Source: Marinilactibacillus kalidii
GTDB taxonomy: Bacteria; Bacillota; Bacilli; Lactobacillales; Carnobacteriaceae_A
Assembly (NCBI RefSeq): GCF_017599325.1
Contig: NZ_JAGFVM010000043.1
Coordinates: 1 to 64,000 of the forward strand
Direction of reading: 5' to 3'
DNA length: 64,000 nucleotides
The position numbers and the translations under genes were made by a program. The notes beneath the pieces are model-generated. The model searched no databases and had not been told where the DNA came from. It was given only the letters and a program-made list of their open reading frames with translations. This document shows, piece after piece, positions 16,900 to 25,310 of this stretch (position 1 is its first letter; the number at the start of each line of letters is the position of its first letter).

Positions 16900-18321
16900 C
16901 TAAAAATTCAATAGGATAGGTTGTAGGAAGTAGACTGCTAGTACGATGACTACGATACTGACGACATTCATCCAGAATCCAGCTTTCATCATGTCTTCAA
17001 TTTTAATCTCGTTCGTACTGAATACTGCTGCATTCGGTGGTGTAGAAATAGGGAGCATGAAGGCACACGAAGAAGCCAAAGCAACAACGGCCATAATTCC
17101 GTATGGTGCGACACCAATCCCTGCTGCGAGCCCTACACTGATTGGCATCAACATATTGGAGACTGCCGTGTTCGACATGATTTCAGTCATAAAGAGAATC
17201 GTTGTCGTCAAAATAATCAAAATCACAAAGTAATTAAACTGATCTAGATTCGATAGAATATCACCGAACCATGTGGTTAGACCTGAAGATTCAAAAGCAG
17301 CTGCGAGTGAAAGGCCACCTCCGAATAATAATAGTAAGCCCCAAGACAAGTGCTTCATATCTATCCAGTCAAGTAAACGTCCACCTTTTGTGCTTGGAAT
17401 CATAAACAATAAGGTTGCCCCAAAGATCGATATCGTGGTGTCAGACAATTCGAATGGTAAGAAGCCTCCAAATATCCACAGTGATCCAATAGCAATAAAA
17501 ACAGTCAGTACGAGTTTTTCTTCTACAGACATCGGTCCAAGTTCTTTTAATTGCTGTCTGGCAAAGTCAGAAGAAATCTCCCCACTTTGTTTGACCTTGA
17601 ATTTGATTTTCGTAATGTAAACATACAGTACGACCATCAATACAATCGTAATCACGATACCAAACAAGAACCAGTCTGAGAAAGTCACTGTTTGTTCGAG
17701 CATCGTCGAAGCAATCGCTACGAAAGCTGCATTTGGTACAGATCCGACAATGGTTGCTAAGCCACCAATCGAAGCAGAATAGGCTACCATCAATAGCAGA
17801 CCTTTTGAAAAATTCTGCATCGAATCATCGTCAAAAAATCCTTTCTCTCGAATCTCTGTAATCAACGCAATGGCGATTGGTAACATCATTAAGGCTGTTG
17901 CTGCATTCGAAATCCACATAGATAAAAAAGCTGTCGCGAGTCCTACACCTAAAATAATGCGGTTACTACTTGTTCCTAAGATAGAAATAATCGTCATCGC
18001 GATTCTTCTATGTAAATTCCACTTTTCAATCGCGATCGCAATCGTAAAGCCACCCATATACATAAAGACGATCGGGTTTCCATATGCTGTTGTTGCGGTA
18101 GCTTGATCTGCCCCACCTGTTAATGGTAGAAGAAAAATCGGTAATAATGATGTTGCCGGTATCGGTAAAGCTTCTGTGATCCACCAAGTAGCTACCCATG
18201 CTGTTACACCCAACACAGCTCTCGGTGCGTCTTCTAAACTTGTAATCCCTGGCAAAAAATAAAGTACTGAGAATAGGAATGGTCCAAGAAGCAATCCTAC
18301 TTTCTTCGCGTTAAATTTCAT
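16900..18321 (-). CDS. DASS/SLC13-family anion:sodium symporter
   Basis: 473 aa, about 11-12 membrane segments. The two Ser-Asn motifs that bind Na+ and carboxylate in VcINDY-type transporters are present: MWISNAATALMMLP and MSNTAVSNMLMP. The family imports di- and tricarboxylates (succinate, malate, citrate) or sulfate with sodium. The exact substrate cannot be read; no metabolic gene for a specific acid is adjacent. Sodium coupling would fit a salt-adapted organism. Single-gene unit with its own terminator. Confidence 0.88.
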   Translation of the reverse strand: MKFNAKKVGLLLGPFLFSVLYFLPGITSLEDAPRAVLGVTAWVATWWITEALPIPATSLLPIFLLPLTGGADQATATTAYGNPIVFMYMGGFTIAIAIEKWNLHRRIAMTIISILGTSSNRIILGVGLATAFLSMWISNAATALMMLPIAIALITEIREKGFFDDDSMQNFSKGLLLMVAYSASIGGLATIVGSVPNAAFVAIASTMLEQTVTFSDWFLFGIVITIVLMVVLYVYITKIKFKVKQSGEISSDFARQQLKELGPMSVEEKLVLTVFIAIGSLWIFGGFLPFELSDTTISIFGATLLFMIPSTKGGRLLDWIDMKHLSWGLLLLFGGGLSLAAAFESSGLTTWFGDILSNLDQFNYFVILIILTTTILFMTEIMSNTAVSNMLMPISVGLAAGIGVAPYGIMAVVALASSCAFMLPISTPPNAAVFSTNEIKIEDMMKAGFWMNVVSIVVIVLAVYFLQPILLNF

Positions 18322-18371
18322 TTATTTGTCTCCTCTTCTTACACATACTTTAAAAAGTTTATAAAAGAACG

Positions 18372-18415
18372 AAATAGTGCTCACCCAGTCAAAGTCTCAC
18401 TGAGCAGCACTATTT
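18372..18415 (-). terminator. Terminator of the tautomerase gene
   Basis: AAATAGTGCT / AGCACTATTT outer stem with CTCA/TGAG inside; T-rich on the minus strand afterwards. Confidence 0.7.
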
Positions 18416-18442
18416 TCTAATAATTCGATTTATTTATTGCGA

Positions 18443-18622
18443 TTAACCTTGGTATTGACCTTTAGTAGCAATATTTGATTTCTTGATATCATCAATAATC
18501 ACAGTAATTGCATCTTTTTGTGCACCGGTATGTGTTTCCACTGCTTTTACAATATCTTCTACTAAGTGTTTTTTCTGTTCATCAGAACGTCCTTCAATCA
18601 TTTCTACATGTACGATCGGCAT
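18443..18622 (-). CDS. 4-oxalocrotonate tautomerase-family enzyme
   Basis: 59 aa, starting at the ATG at 18622 after AAGGAG. The protein begins MPIVHVEMIEGRSDEQK, giving the catalytic N-terminal Pro after Met removal and the R11-type arginine of the 4-OT family; TGAQKDAITVIIDD follows. Small subunits of this kind form hexamers that tautomerise keto-enol acids. No aromatic degradation genes are nearby, so as in many LAB (YwhB/XylH-like) the substrate is unknown. Confidence 0.92.
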   Translation of the reverse strand: MPIVHVEMIEGRSDEQKKHLVEDIVKAVETHTGAQKDAITVIIDDIKKSNIATKGQYQG

Positions 18623-18705
18623 AACGATTCACTCCTTATTTCATTATCCTATCTATCATAGCATATTTTTTTGTGAGTGAACGCTTTCGCTTTAGAATAT
18701 TAAAC

Positions 18706-18744
18706 AAAAAGGTTTACCATCTAATTTAAAATGGCAAACCTTTT
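18706..18744 (-). terminator. Terminator of the metNPQ operon
   Basis: AAAAGGTTT-CCAT / ATGG-AAACCTTTT stem, T-run on the minus strand, 30 bp after the metQ stop. Confidence 0.85.
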
Positions 18745-18774
18745 GTATGACTTTAGATTATTTTGTTTTATTCT

Positions 18775-19638
18775 CTATTCAGAAACGGGGATAACCGATC
18801 CGCCCCAAGTCTCTAAAATGAAATCTTGTGTTTCTTCGCTGCGCAATTCTTCGACTAAAGCTTTGATCGCTTCATTATCTTTATCTTCTGAACGTACTGC
18901 GATGATGTTTGCATATGGTGAATCTTCTATTGTTTGGATCGCGATAGAATCATCTATTGGGCTCAGTCCATTATCCACGGCAAAGTTCGAATTGATGAAG
19001 ACAACGTCACCTTCGTCATTATCATAAAGTTGAACCATCAATGCTGGGTCATAAGACGTTTCAAATTCAAGGTTACGTTCGTTTTCAACGATATCATCAA
19101 ATGTTGCTTTTGTGATATCAACATTTTCATCTAATTTGATCAAACCTTCATTTTGAAGAATTTCAAGGATTCGACCATAATCGGGTGCATTTGAGCTGAC
19201 CAATACTTTTGCACCATCTTCAAGATCCGCTAAGCTATCTACGCGTTGAGAATAAGCGGCGATCGGCTCAATATGAATACCACCAACATTAGCGAAATCA
19301 TAGCCATTTTGTTCAATTTCTGCGTCGAAATACGGCACAGTTTGGAAGTAGTTTGCATCCAAATCGCCACTATCTAAAGCAGCATTGATCAATGGATAGT
19401 CAGTATACGTGACGATATCTAAAGTAATCCCTTCTTCTTCAAGTTTAGGTGCAACAAATTCTAATGTTTCAGCATGTGGTGTATTCGTCGCCCCAATACG
19501 AATGGTTGTCTCTTCCGTTTGATTCTCTGAATCAGTAGATCCTTCGTTTGATGCATCGTTCGAATCATTTCCACAAGCACTTAATAGTGCAACGGCTCCA
19601 GCTGATAATAATACTTTTTTCCATAATGATTTTGACAT
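18775..19638 (-). CDS. metQ: Methionine-binding lipoprotein MetQ (NlpA family)
   Basis: 287 aa. Signal peptide with lipobox LLSAC, C22 lipidated, then an acidic Ser/Asp/Glu-rich linker (23-45) and the NlpA fold beginning TIRIGATNTPHAE. It captures L- or D-methionine outside the membrane for the MetNP importer. It is the last gene of the operon, after metP (56-bp gap). A T-box about 2 kb upstream suggests induction when charged Met-tRNA is scarce. Confidence 0.93.
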   Translation of the reverse strand: MSKSLWKKVLLSAGAVALLSACGNDSNDASNEGSTDSENQTEETTIRIGATNTPHAETLEFVAPKLEEEGITLDIVTYTDYPLINAALDSGDLDANYFQTVPYFDAEIEQNGYDFANVGGIHIEPIAAYSQRVDSLADLEDGAKVLVSSNAPDYGRILEILQNEGLIKLDENVDITKATFDDIVENERNLEFETSYDPALMVQLYDNDEGDVVFINSNFAVDNGLSPIDDSIAIQTIEDSPYANIIAVRSEDKDNEAIKALVEELRSEETQDFILETWGGSVIPVSE

Positions 19639-19694
19639 TGTCTTTTCCCCCTGAATAAATTGTTTTTTTAAAGTTTGTACACGTTGGAATGGTC

Positions 19695-20399
19695 TTACCT
19701 TTTATCAATTCTCTTCACTGCAAAGTCACCGATAGCTTGAATAATAAAGACGATCAAGACGATCGTGATCGTTGCAACGAGAACTACTGTGTTTCGACCT
19801 CTCTGGAAGCCTTCCAGATAAGCCATATTTCCTAGTCCACCCGCACCGATGATGCCGGCGATTGCTGAATACCCAACTAAGGAAATCGCGGTTACTGTAA
19901 TTCCTGAAACGAGCGATGGTAGACTTTCTGAAATCAATACTTTACCAATAATTTCTAACTTACTGGCCCCCATTGCTTCAGCGGCTTCCACTACACCTTT
20001 ATCGACATCTCTGAATCCTGATTCAACCAGTCTCGCATAAAAAGGTGCAGCTGATAAGATCAGTGCTGGCAATCCAGCAGTTGGTCCTGTAATCGTCCCT
20101 AAGAGTGTTCGAGTAAATGGAATCAATAAGACGATCAAAATGATAAAAGGAATGGAGCGAAATACGTTCACGATCAGTGTTGTAATGTAATATACCGCTT
20201 TTGCGAATGTACCCTCTCTTCTACTGGTTTCGTATAAGAGTAACCCTAGCACTAAACCGATAATAAAAACGGCAATCAAGGATACTATTGTCATATAAAG
20301 CGTCGCTTGCGTATTCTCCCATAAACTCGCTAAATCTACTTCTTCCCAGTTTGTATATGACTGAAACACTTCTAGCAAACTTTGATTTCGATTACGCAT
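19695..20399 (-). CDS. metP: Methionine ABC transporter permease MetP (MetI)
   Basis: 234 aa with five to six membrane segments. The EAA loop VDKGVVEAAEAMGASKLEI couples to MetN, and FRSIPFIILIVLLIPFTR is characteristic of MetI permeases. It overlaps the end of metN by 8 nt (20392-20399). It forms the membrane path of the methionine importer. Confidence 0.94.
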   Translation of the reverse strand: MRNRNQSLLEVFQSYTNWEEVDLASLWENTQATLYMTIVSLIAVFIIGLVLGLLLYETSRREGTFAKAVYYITTLIVNVFRSIPFIILIVLLIPFTRTLLGTITGPTAGLPALILSAAPFYARLVESGFRDVDKGVVEAAEAMGASKLEIIGKVLISESLPSLVSGITVTAISLVGYSAIAGIIGAGGLGNMAYLEGFQRGRNTVVLVATITIVLIVFIIQAIGDFAVKRIDKR

Positions 20400-21423
20400 A
20401 GTCGATCACCTCGATTTCAATATTGTGTTCCTTGATTTGTTTTATACCCGCTTCGATATCTTCCGTTTTCCCAGTTACTTGTACGTATAAGGAGCCAACT
20501 GTATCTTCTTGTGATTCCTGAACATTTCCTTGGATAATATTGATATCCACATTACAAGTACGAGAGATTTTTGAGATAAAGGGGCTTCTAACTGTTTCAC
20601 CGGCAAAGACAAGTCTAGCGATTTTGCCTTCAGGATATTTTCTAGCTAGTTCATGTAGTATCGTGATCACGTCTTCTGAATCGGCTGTTGTATCCTGACG
20701 AATGAATTGTTTTGTGATTTCTTGTTCAGGATTTCTGAATACATTGGAAACTTTTCCTTCTTCTACAACCTCACCTTTGCTCATGACAGCTACCCGATCA
20801 CAGATTCTTCTGATCACTTGCATCTCATGTGTGATCAAGACGATCGTTAAATTCAGTTTACGGTTGATGTCTAACAGTAACTCTAATACATCTTCAGTCG
20901 TTTTAGGATCCAATGCACTTGTTGCTTCATCACATAAGAGAACCGTTGGATCATTAGCCAATGCTCTAGCAATCCCCACTCTTTGTTTTTGTCCACCGGA
21001 TAATTGTGCTGGGTAGGCTTCTTCCCTGCCTTCTAATCCCACTAAACGAATCAATTCTTTTGCTCTTTCAATGCGTTTTGCTTTCGGAACTTTTGCGATT
21101 TCAAGCGGGAATAGGATGTTTTCTAGAACAGTTCTACTCCATAACAAGTTGAAGTGTTGAAAGATCATGCCGATTTTTTGTCTTTCTTTTCTGAGTGTTG
21201 CATTTTTCAGGGTGTTCAACGCTTTACCTGCAAGGGAAACTTCACCGGATGTTGGTTTTTCTAGTCCATTCAATAACCGTAGCAACGTACTTTTTCCTGC
21301 ACCAGAGTAGCCTACGATACCGTATATCTCGCCATCTTGAATGGCTATATTGACGTTATCTAATGCGACGACATCCGTTTGTTTTGTCTTGTAGACTTTA
21401 TTGATCTGTTTTAATTCAATCAC
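20392..21423 (-). CDS. metN: Methionine ABC transporter ATP-binding protein MetN
   Basis: 343 aa. ABC domain (1-240) with Walker A GYSGAGKST, signature LSGGQKQR, Walker B VLLCDEATSALDP and switch His LITHEMQVI. A C-terminal NIL domain (about 265-343) binds methionine in homologues and gives trans-inhibition of transport. It is the first gene of metNPQ, directly behind the T-box leader. Confidence 0.95.
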   Translation of the reverse strand: MIELKQINKVYKTKQTDVVALDNVNIAIQDGEIYGIVGYSGAGKSTLLRLLNGLEKPTSGEVSLAGKALNTLKNATLRKERQKIGMIFQHFNLLWSRTVLENILFPLEIAKVPKAKRIERAKELIRLVGLEGREEAYPAQLSGGQKQRVGIARALANDPTVLLCDEATSALDPKTTEDVLELLLDINRKLNLTIVLITHEMQVIRRICDRVAVMSKGEVVEEGKVSNVFRNPEQEITKQFIRQDTTADSEDVITILHELARKYPEGKIARLVFAGETVRSPFISKISRTCNVDINIIQGNVQESQEDTVGSLYVQVTGKTEDIEAGIKQIKEHNIEIEVIDYA

Positions 21424-21492
21424 GCTGTTTCCTCCTTAAGCTCATCGTGCTCATCTGCTTGATTCTGTGGTAGGGTCATTCTATTTATACCA

Positions 21493-21824
21493 ATAAAAAA
21501 AGCTTTTGTCCTATAGAATCCATTCGTAGATTCCAAAGGACAAAAGCTTTTGCTTTCGTGTTACCACCTTTTTTCGTCTTATACTCGCGTATCAGACCTC
21601 ATCCAGTACGGAGAATAGTTAGACTATTCCATATACTGTGGCACGTTATCGGGTGCACCCGGATCAGGCTAATGAGAATTCATTCACCTTATCTGCTCAA
21701 AGCTCATTTTCCATCCTGCCCGCATTGCTACTTTTCACCAGTTCGCAGCTCTCTTTAAATGTTTCTTGGATGTACTCTACTTATCATCGCATTGATTGTT
21801 TTACATAACTTGTTGTATTTAAGT
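21493..21824 (-). ncRNA. T-box riboswitch, probably methionine-specific
   Basis: Upstream of metN the minus strand carries the T-box core GGTGGTAACACG (21568-21557) and a terminator with a stem beginning AAAGCTTTTGTCC and its complement (about 21551-21496). Stem I signatures AGAGAGCTG and CTGGTGAAAAG lie 5' of these. In the expected specifier position, GGAAAATGAGC offers ATG (21707-21705), i.e. Met. Uncharged tRNA-Met would bind and prevent termination, turning on methionine import. The T-box call is secure; the specifier codon is by inspection. Confidence 0.9.
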
Positions 21825-21830
21825 GTTTTT

Positions 21831-21859
21831 ATATTATCAAGCTAGACTCTTCAAGTCAA
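21831..21859 (-). promoter_or_regulatory. Promoter of the T-box/metNPQ transcript
   Basis: TTGACT (21859-21854), 17 nt, TAATAT (21836-21831) on the minus strand, just outside the gcvH-like stop codon. Confidence 0.75.
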
Positions 21860-21861
21860 GC

Positions 21862-22221
21862 TTAATTTTCATTATTTTGAACTTTATCTGAAAAGCTATT
21901 GAATGCTTCGTGGTCTTCACTACTTAGTTCTACGATCCAGTTCTCACTTTTATCTGCGGCATTCAATATTTCTGGCTCATCTTCTACTTCTTCGTGGACG
22001 GCCGTCACTGTTCCAGTCATGGGTACTGTCAATTCTGTTACAGCTTTCGCACCTTCTACACCTAGTAGAACGTCACCAGCTTTTAGCATTGCGCCTTCTT
22101 CTGGTAATTCGACAAACATGACTTCCCCGATATCATCTTGTCCTTTTTCGGACAAACCAATTCTATACTGGTCTTCCATTTTTTCAATCCATAATCCTGA
22201 TTCGTGATATTTCACTGACAT
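21862..22221 (-). CDS. GcvH-like lipoyl carrier protein
   Basis: 119 aa from the ATG at 22221 with AAAGGAGAG upstream. Lipoyl-domain fold of the glycine cleavage H family, with the lipoylatable Lys in VEGAKAVTELTVPMTG. No gcvP/gcvT gene lies near. In LAB and staphylococci lacking glycine cleavage, orphan GcvH-like proteins serve as relays for lipoate transfer or partners of sirtuin/macrodomain enzymes; that is known of the family, not shown here. It is 13 bp downstream of the ArsC/Spx-like gene and probably in the same transcript. Confidence 0.85.
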   Translation of the reverse strand: MSVKYHESGLWIEKMEDQYRIGLSEKGQDDIGEVMFVELPEEGAMLKAGDVLLGVEGAKAVTELTVPMTGTVTAVHEEVEDEPEILNAADKSENWIVELSSEDHEAFNSFSDKVQNNEN

Positions 22222-22234
22222 GTCATTCTCTCCT

Positions 22235-22588
22235 TTAGTTCGCCCACACTGTTTCATATTCTGCTTCTTTGAAGCCAACGGTGACCTGCTTTTGATCAAA
22301 AGCAAGCGGTCGCTTCACAAGCATACCATCTGATGCTAATAATTCCGCTGCTTCTTCAATTGTCATATTAGGTACTTTATCTTTTAATTGCTTTTCTCGA
22401 TAGACTTGACCGCTTGTATTGAAAAATTGTTTGATTGGACGATCTGACTGTTCGATCAACGCGATCCATTCTTCTTTAGACAACGAGGTTTCTTTTAAAT
22501 TGATCCAATCATAGGCGACACTTCTCTCATCTAACCACTTCTGTGCTTTTTTGCAAGTTGTACAAGTTGGATGGCAATAAAATTTCAT
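22235..22588 (-). CDS. ArsC/Spx-family thioredoxin-like protein
   Basis: 117 aa from the ATG at 22588 (GAGGAG upstream). It begins MKFYCHPTCTTCKKAQKWLD, with a thioredoxin-like CTTC redox motif (CxxC), followed by ArsC-like KRPL (LVKRPLAFDQ) near residue 92. Spx/MgsR regulators and YusI/YffB-type reductases share this fold. The redox Cys pair fits either; it lacks an obvious feature deciding between an RNA polymerase-binding regulator and an enzyme. Co-transcribed with the GcvH-like gene, an arrangement also seen in Bacillus (yusI-gcvH). Confidence 0.85.
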   Translation of the reverse strand: MKFYCHPTCTTCKKAQKWLDERSVAYDWINLKETSLSKEEWIALIEQSDRPIKQFFNTSGQVYREKQLKDKVPNMTIEEAAELLASDGMLVKRPLAFDQKQVTVGFKEAEYETVWAN

Positions 22589-22660
22589 GTAAACAAACTC
22601 CTCATTCTCTAAACTTCCTTTTCTATTATAAGGCATTTCACCTAAAAATCAAAAGAGATA

Positions 22661-22687
22661 AAAAAAGCCAAGCTTTATGCTCGACTT
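22661..22687 (-). terminator. Terminator after the YihY-family gene
   Basis: AAGTCGAGC / GCTTGGCTT stem with two GU pairs followed by TTTTTTT on the minus strand. Confidence 0.75.
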
Positions 22688-22701
22688 CTTTCTCTCATAC
22701 T

Positions 22702-23745
22702 CTAACTATTCATATTCATTTCATCTTTATTTTGCTTGATTTTGTCCAGCTCATCTTCTTTTAATCGGTTTACTTTATAGATGGCTTTTTTCAAAATTAC
22801 GGTATCTGATTCATCTGGGTAACCAGTCCATTCTGAATCACTGATTTGCTTCTCTCTTCTGAGATCTGATTCGTACTCGGGCACTGATTTGTGATTTTTC
22901 CATTCAAAGATGATTGTATTTAATAAGCCCCCTAGCAACATAATGATACTAGATAGATAAAGGAATAACATCAAGGCGATAAATGCACCAAACGTGGCAT
23001 TTGCGACAGCATCTCCACCGGCAACATTCAAGTAAAGCGAGAAACCTTGTACAAGAATTAACCAGCCAACTGTAGAAAAAATCGCTCCAGGGAATGAATA
23101 CTTCACTGTAATATTATGATTTGGTACAAATCGGTAAACAATAAAAAATACTACAAATAAAATCGCAATCAAAACAATATATCGAACAATCAAAAAGGTA
23201 TCAATAAACGGTAATTGTAAGTCAACAAAGTCTTGGATGATCGTTAAGATTTGTTCACCAAACACGAATAAAAATACAACGAGTCCAATCACGATCAAAA
23301 TCCCTGTCATGACAAACACGGAAATGATACGCGCAATAATAAAGTTGTTCTGCATCGTCGCACCGTATACATCGTTCAATACTTTTCTCAAAATATTGAT
23401 GACTTTACTCGCTGACCAGATCGCACCCAATAACCCTATTGAGATCACGCCGCCACTACCACTTTCCAAGTAACTGGCGAGTGTCGGTTCCAGTACATTA
23501 AAAATATCTTGAGGAATCACTTCTGACATAAAATTCAAAATATCTTCTGTCGCCATCGGTAACAGAGGAATGACATTGGCAATCACCAATAGTATGGGTA
23601 GTAAAGATAAGAGCAAGAAATAGGCCATTCCGGCAGCACTTTGATTGATATCTGCACGTTCCCAATTCGACTGAAAAATGTTGATCAATCGAATCAATTT
23701 CTTTTTATGAGGAATCTTATCCTCATATTTTTCTACTTTTTCCAT
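22702..23745 (-). CDS. YihY/virulence factor BrkB-family membrane protein
   Basis: About 347 aa; ATG at 23745 is best spaced from AGGAAG, though GTG/ATG codons at 23754/23751 are possible. Six membrane segments between residues 35 and 285 and the family motifs AAGMAYFLLLSLLPILL and ASKVINILRKVLNDVYG identify the YihY (once called ribonuclease BN) family. The true function of this family is unsettled. The C-terminal 60 residues are charged and cytoplasmic. Single gene with its own terminator. Confidence 0.88.
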   Translation of the reverse strand: MEKVEKYEDKIPHKKKLIRLINIFQSNWERADINQSAAGMAYFLLLSLLPILLVIANVIPLLPMATEDILNFMSEVIPQDIFNVLEPTLASYLESGSGGVISIGLLGAIWSASKVINILRKVLNDVYGATMQNNFIIARIISVFVMTGILIVIGLVVFLFVFGEQILTIIQDFVDLQLPFIDTFLIVRYIVLIAILFVVFFIVYRFVPNHNITVKYSFPGAIFSTVGWLILVQGFSLYLNVAGGDAVANATFGAFIALMLFLYLSSIIMLLGGLLNTIIFEWKNHKSVPEYESDLRREKQISDSEWTGYPDESDTVILKKAIYKVNRLKEDELDKIKQNKDEMNMNS

Positions 23746-23867
23746 TCTCATCACTTCCTAACGCTGTTGAAATACAACAGTTCTTTGTTCCATCATATCA
23801 CATTCAGCTTCTCTAACCGTATCGAAAGCATTGATTACTTTTTTCGTTCAATCTTAGCGATAGACAA

Positions 23868-23941
23868 AAAAAGCCTACCCAAGAAACCTGAACTGAAAAC
23901 TTAGCGCTTCAGCTAGTCATTTCTATAGATAGACTTTTTTC
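23868..23941 (-). terminator. Terminator of the DUF2969 gene
   Basis: AAAAAAGTCTATC pairs imperfectly with GGGTAGGCTTTTTT around a long loop; T-run on the minus strand. Confidence 0.55.
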
Positions 23942-23949
23942 AAATATGT

Positions 23950-24180
23950 TTATTGATCGTGCAAGTTATACTCAGAGATGATCATTTGAATCCCTTCATC
24001 CACTGTCTTCGCTGTCATTTCTTTATCTGATTTGTACCAGATCATCGCTTGTTCGTCCTGCGCTTGACGAACTGTACCGATCACTTTGTTCTTGACCAGC
24101 ACTTCGATTTCGTTCAACGTGTCTGATTGGTTAGCTGTTTCTCTGATTTCAACTTCAATATTTTTATTGCGGTTAGCCAT
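23950..24180 (-). CDS. DUF2969 family protein
   Basis: 76 aa from the ATG at 24180, preceded by CGGAGGA; the open frame further upstream lacks a ribosome site. The pattern of an N-terminal IEVEIRE strand, VLVKNKVIGTV and AMIWYKSDKEMTAKTVDEGIQMII matches DUF2969, a small protein found mainly in Lactobacillales. Function is unknown. Its presence supports the assignment of the host to that order. Confidence 0.8.
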   Translation of the reverse strand: MANRNKNIEVEIRETANQSDTLNEIEVLVKNKVIGTVRQAQDEQAMIWYKSDKEMTAKTVDEGIQMIISEYNLHDQ

Positions 24181-24305
24181 TTGAATCCTCCGTTTATAAG
24201 TCATACGCTTACGTGTTAGTCTCTTAAGAATACTGGAAACTACTCGTTTGAGCAAGAAAATTCAAATCAAAATTCATTATAATTTTATATCTAGGTGCTT
24301 TTAGC

Positions 24306-24311
24306 TATAAT
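24306..24311 (+). promoter_or_regulatory. -10 element of the FAH-family gene
   Basis: Consensus TATAAT 50 nt before the start; no convincing -35. Confidence 0.5.
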
Positions 24312-24361
24312 TATAAAAATAAAGTTATTCAAATTGATCACTTCCTTAGGAGGAAACAAGT

Positions 24362-25255
24362 ATGAAACTTGTTCACTATTATACCGCTTCACATGGTCAG
24401 GCCCAACTAGGGATAGAACTGAGCGACGGTATCTTGAACATTGAAAAAACAAGTCGTTATTTTCAAGATCAAACGACTTACACAATGGAAAAATTAATGA
24501 AAGACCCCAAATTATTGAAGCCATTAGCTAAACTAGTTGAACAGTTTAAAGCAACAAAAGGAACGCCCGAAGCACTGCTTGAACAAAGAGATCAGCTTTA
24601 TTATTTACCAGTTATCCAGCATCCTGAAAAAATCATTTGTGTCGGGATGAATTACTTGGACTATATTAAAGAAGTCGATGGTGAAATCCCTTTAAAACCC
24701 GTACTTTACAATAAGTACAATAATGCCCTAGCAGGGCATAATCAAGAAATCCCCCTTCCTTCCGTTGCCAGAAAAGTTGATTATTCGGCAGAGTTGGTCG
24801 TAGTGATCGGAAAAGAAGCTTTTAACATTTCAAAAGAACAAGCGCTTGACCATGTTTTTGGCTACACGGTCGGTAATGATCTCTCTGATCGCTCAATTCA
24901 AACAAATACATCGCAATGGATGCTTGGAAAAACACTTGATTACTTCGCACCCGTTGGTCCTAGTATCGCCACGAAAGATGAAATTAGTGATCTAAAAAAT
25001 CTTTCTGTTACTTTAACTGTTAATAACGAAGTGAGACAACAAGGGAACACGAAGGATATGATTTTCGATGTCCCTTACATTATCAGTTTCCTGTCTAGAC
25101 ATCTTACGTTAAAACCAGGTGATTTGATTTTTACTGGTACACCTAAAGGCGTCATCTATAGTCAAGATAAAGTCGATCAACATTGGCTAACACAAAATGA
25201 TCTACTAGAGGCTTCCATTTCTGGTATAGGCACTCTCATCAATCAAATCAAATAA
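24362..25255 (+). CDS. Fumarylacetoacetate hydrolase-family protein
   Basis: 297 aa with ATG after TAGGAGGAA. An N-terminal domain (1-95) is followed by the FAH catalytic fold: ICVGMNYLDYIKE, metal ligands in DYSAELVVVIGKEA, GYTVGNDLSDRSIQ, and FTGTPKGV near residue 263. Members hydrolyse acylpyruvates or decarboxylate oxaloacetate-like acids with Mg2+. The exact substrate is unknown; there is no aromatic pathway here. Single gene, followed by a strong bidirectional terminator. Confidence 0.9.
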   Translation: MKLVHYYTASHGQAQLGIELSDGILNIEKTSRYFQDQTTYTMEKLMKDPKLLKPLAKLVEQFKATKGTPEALLEQRDQLYYLPVIQHPEKIICVGMNYLDYIKEVDGEIPLKPVLYNKYNNALAGHNQEIPLPSVARKVDYSAELVVVIGKEAFNISKEQALDHVFGYTVGNDLSDRSIQTNTSQWMLGKTLDYFAPVGPSIATKDEISDLKNLSVTLTVNNEVRQQGNTKDMIFDVPYIISFLSRHLTLKPGDLIFTGTPKGVIYSQDKVDQHWLTQNDLLEASISGIGTLINQIK

Positions 25256-25304
25256 AAAACATTCTCGCTCTACAGTCATCGACTGAGAACGAGAATGTTT
25301 TTTT
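25254..25304. terminator. Bidirectional terminator
   Basis: ACATTCTCG / CGAGAATGT stem with A- and T-runs on either side, between convergent genes. Confidence 0.9.
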
Positions 25305-25310
25305 GTTACT

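Noticed and set aside
21558-21758. 66-codon ORF on the plus strand
   Set aside because: Lies inside the T-box leader on the opposite strand; no ribosome site.
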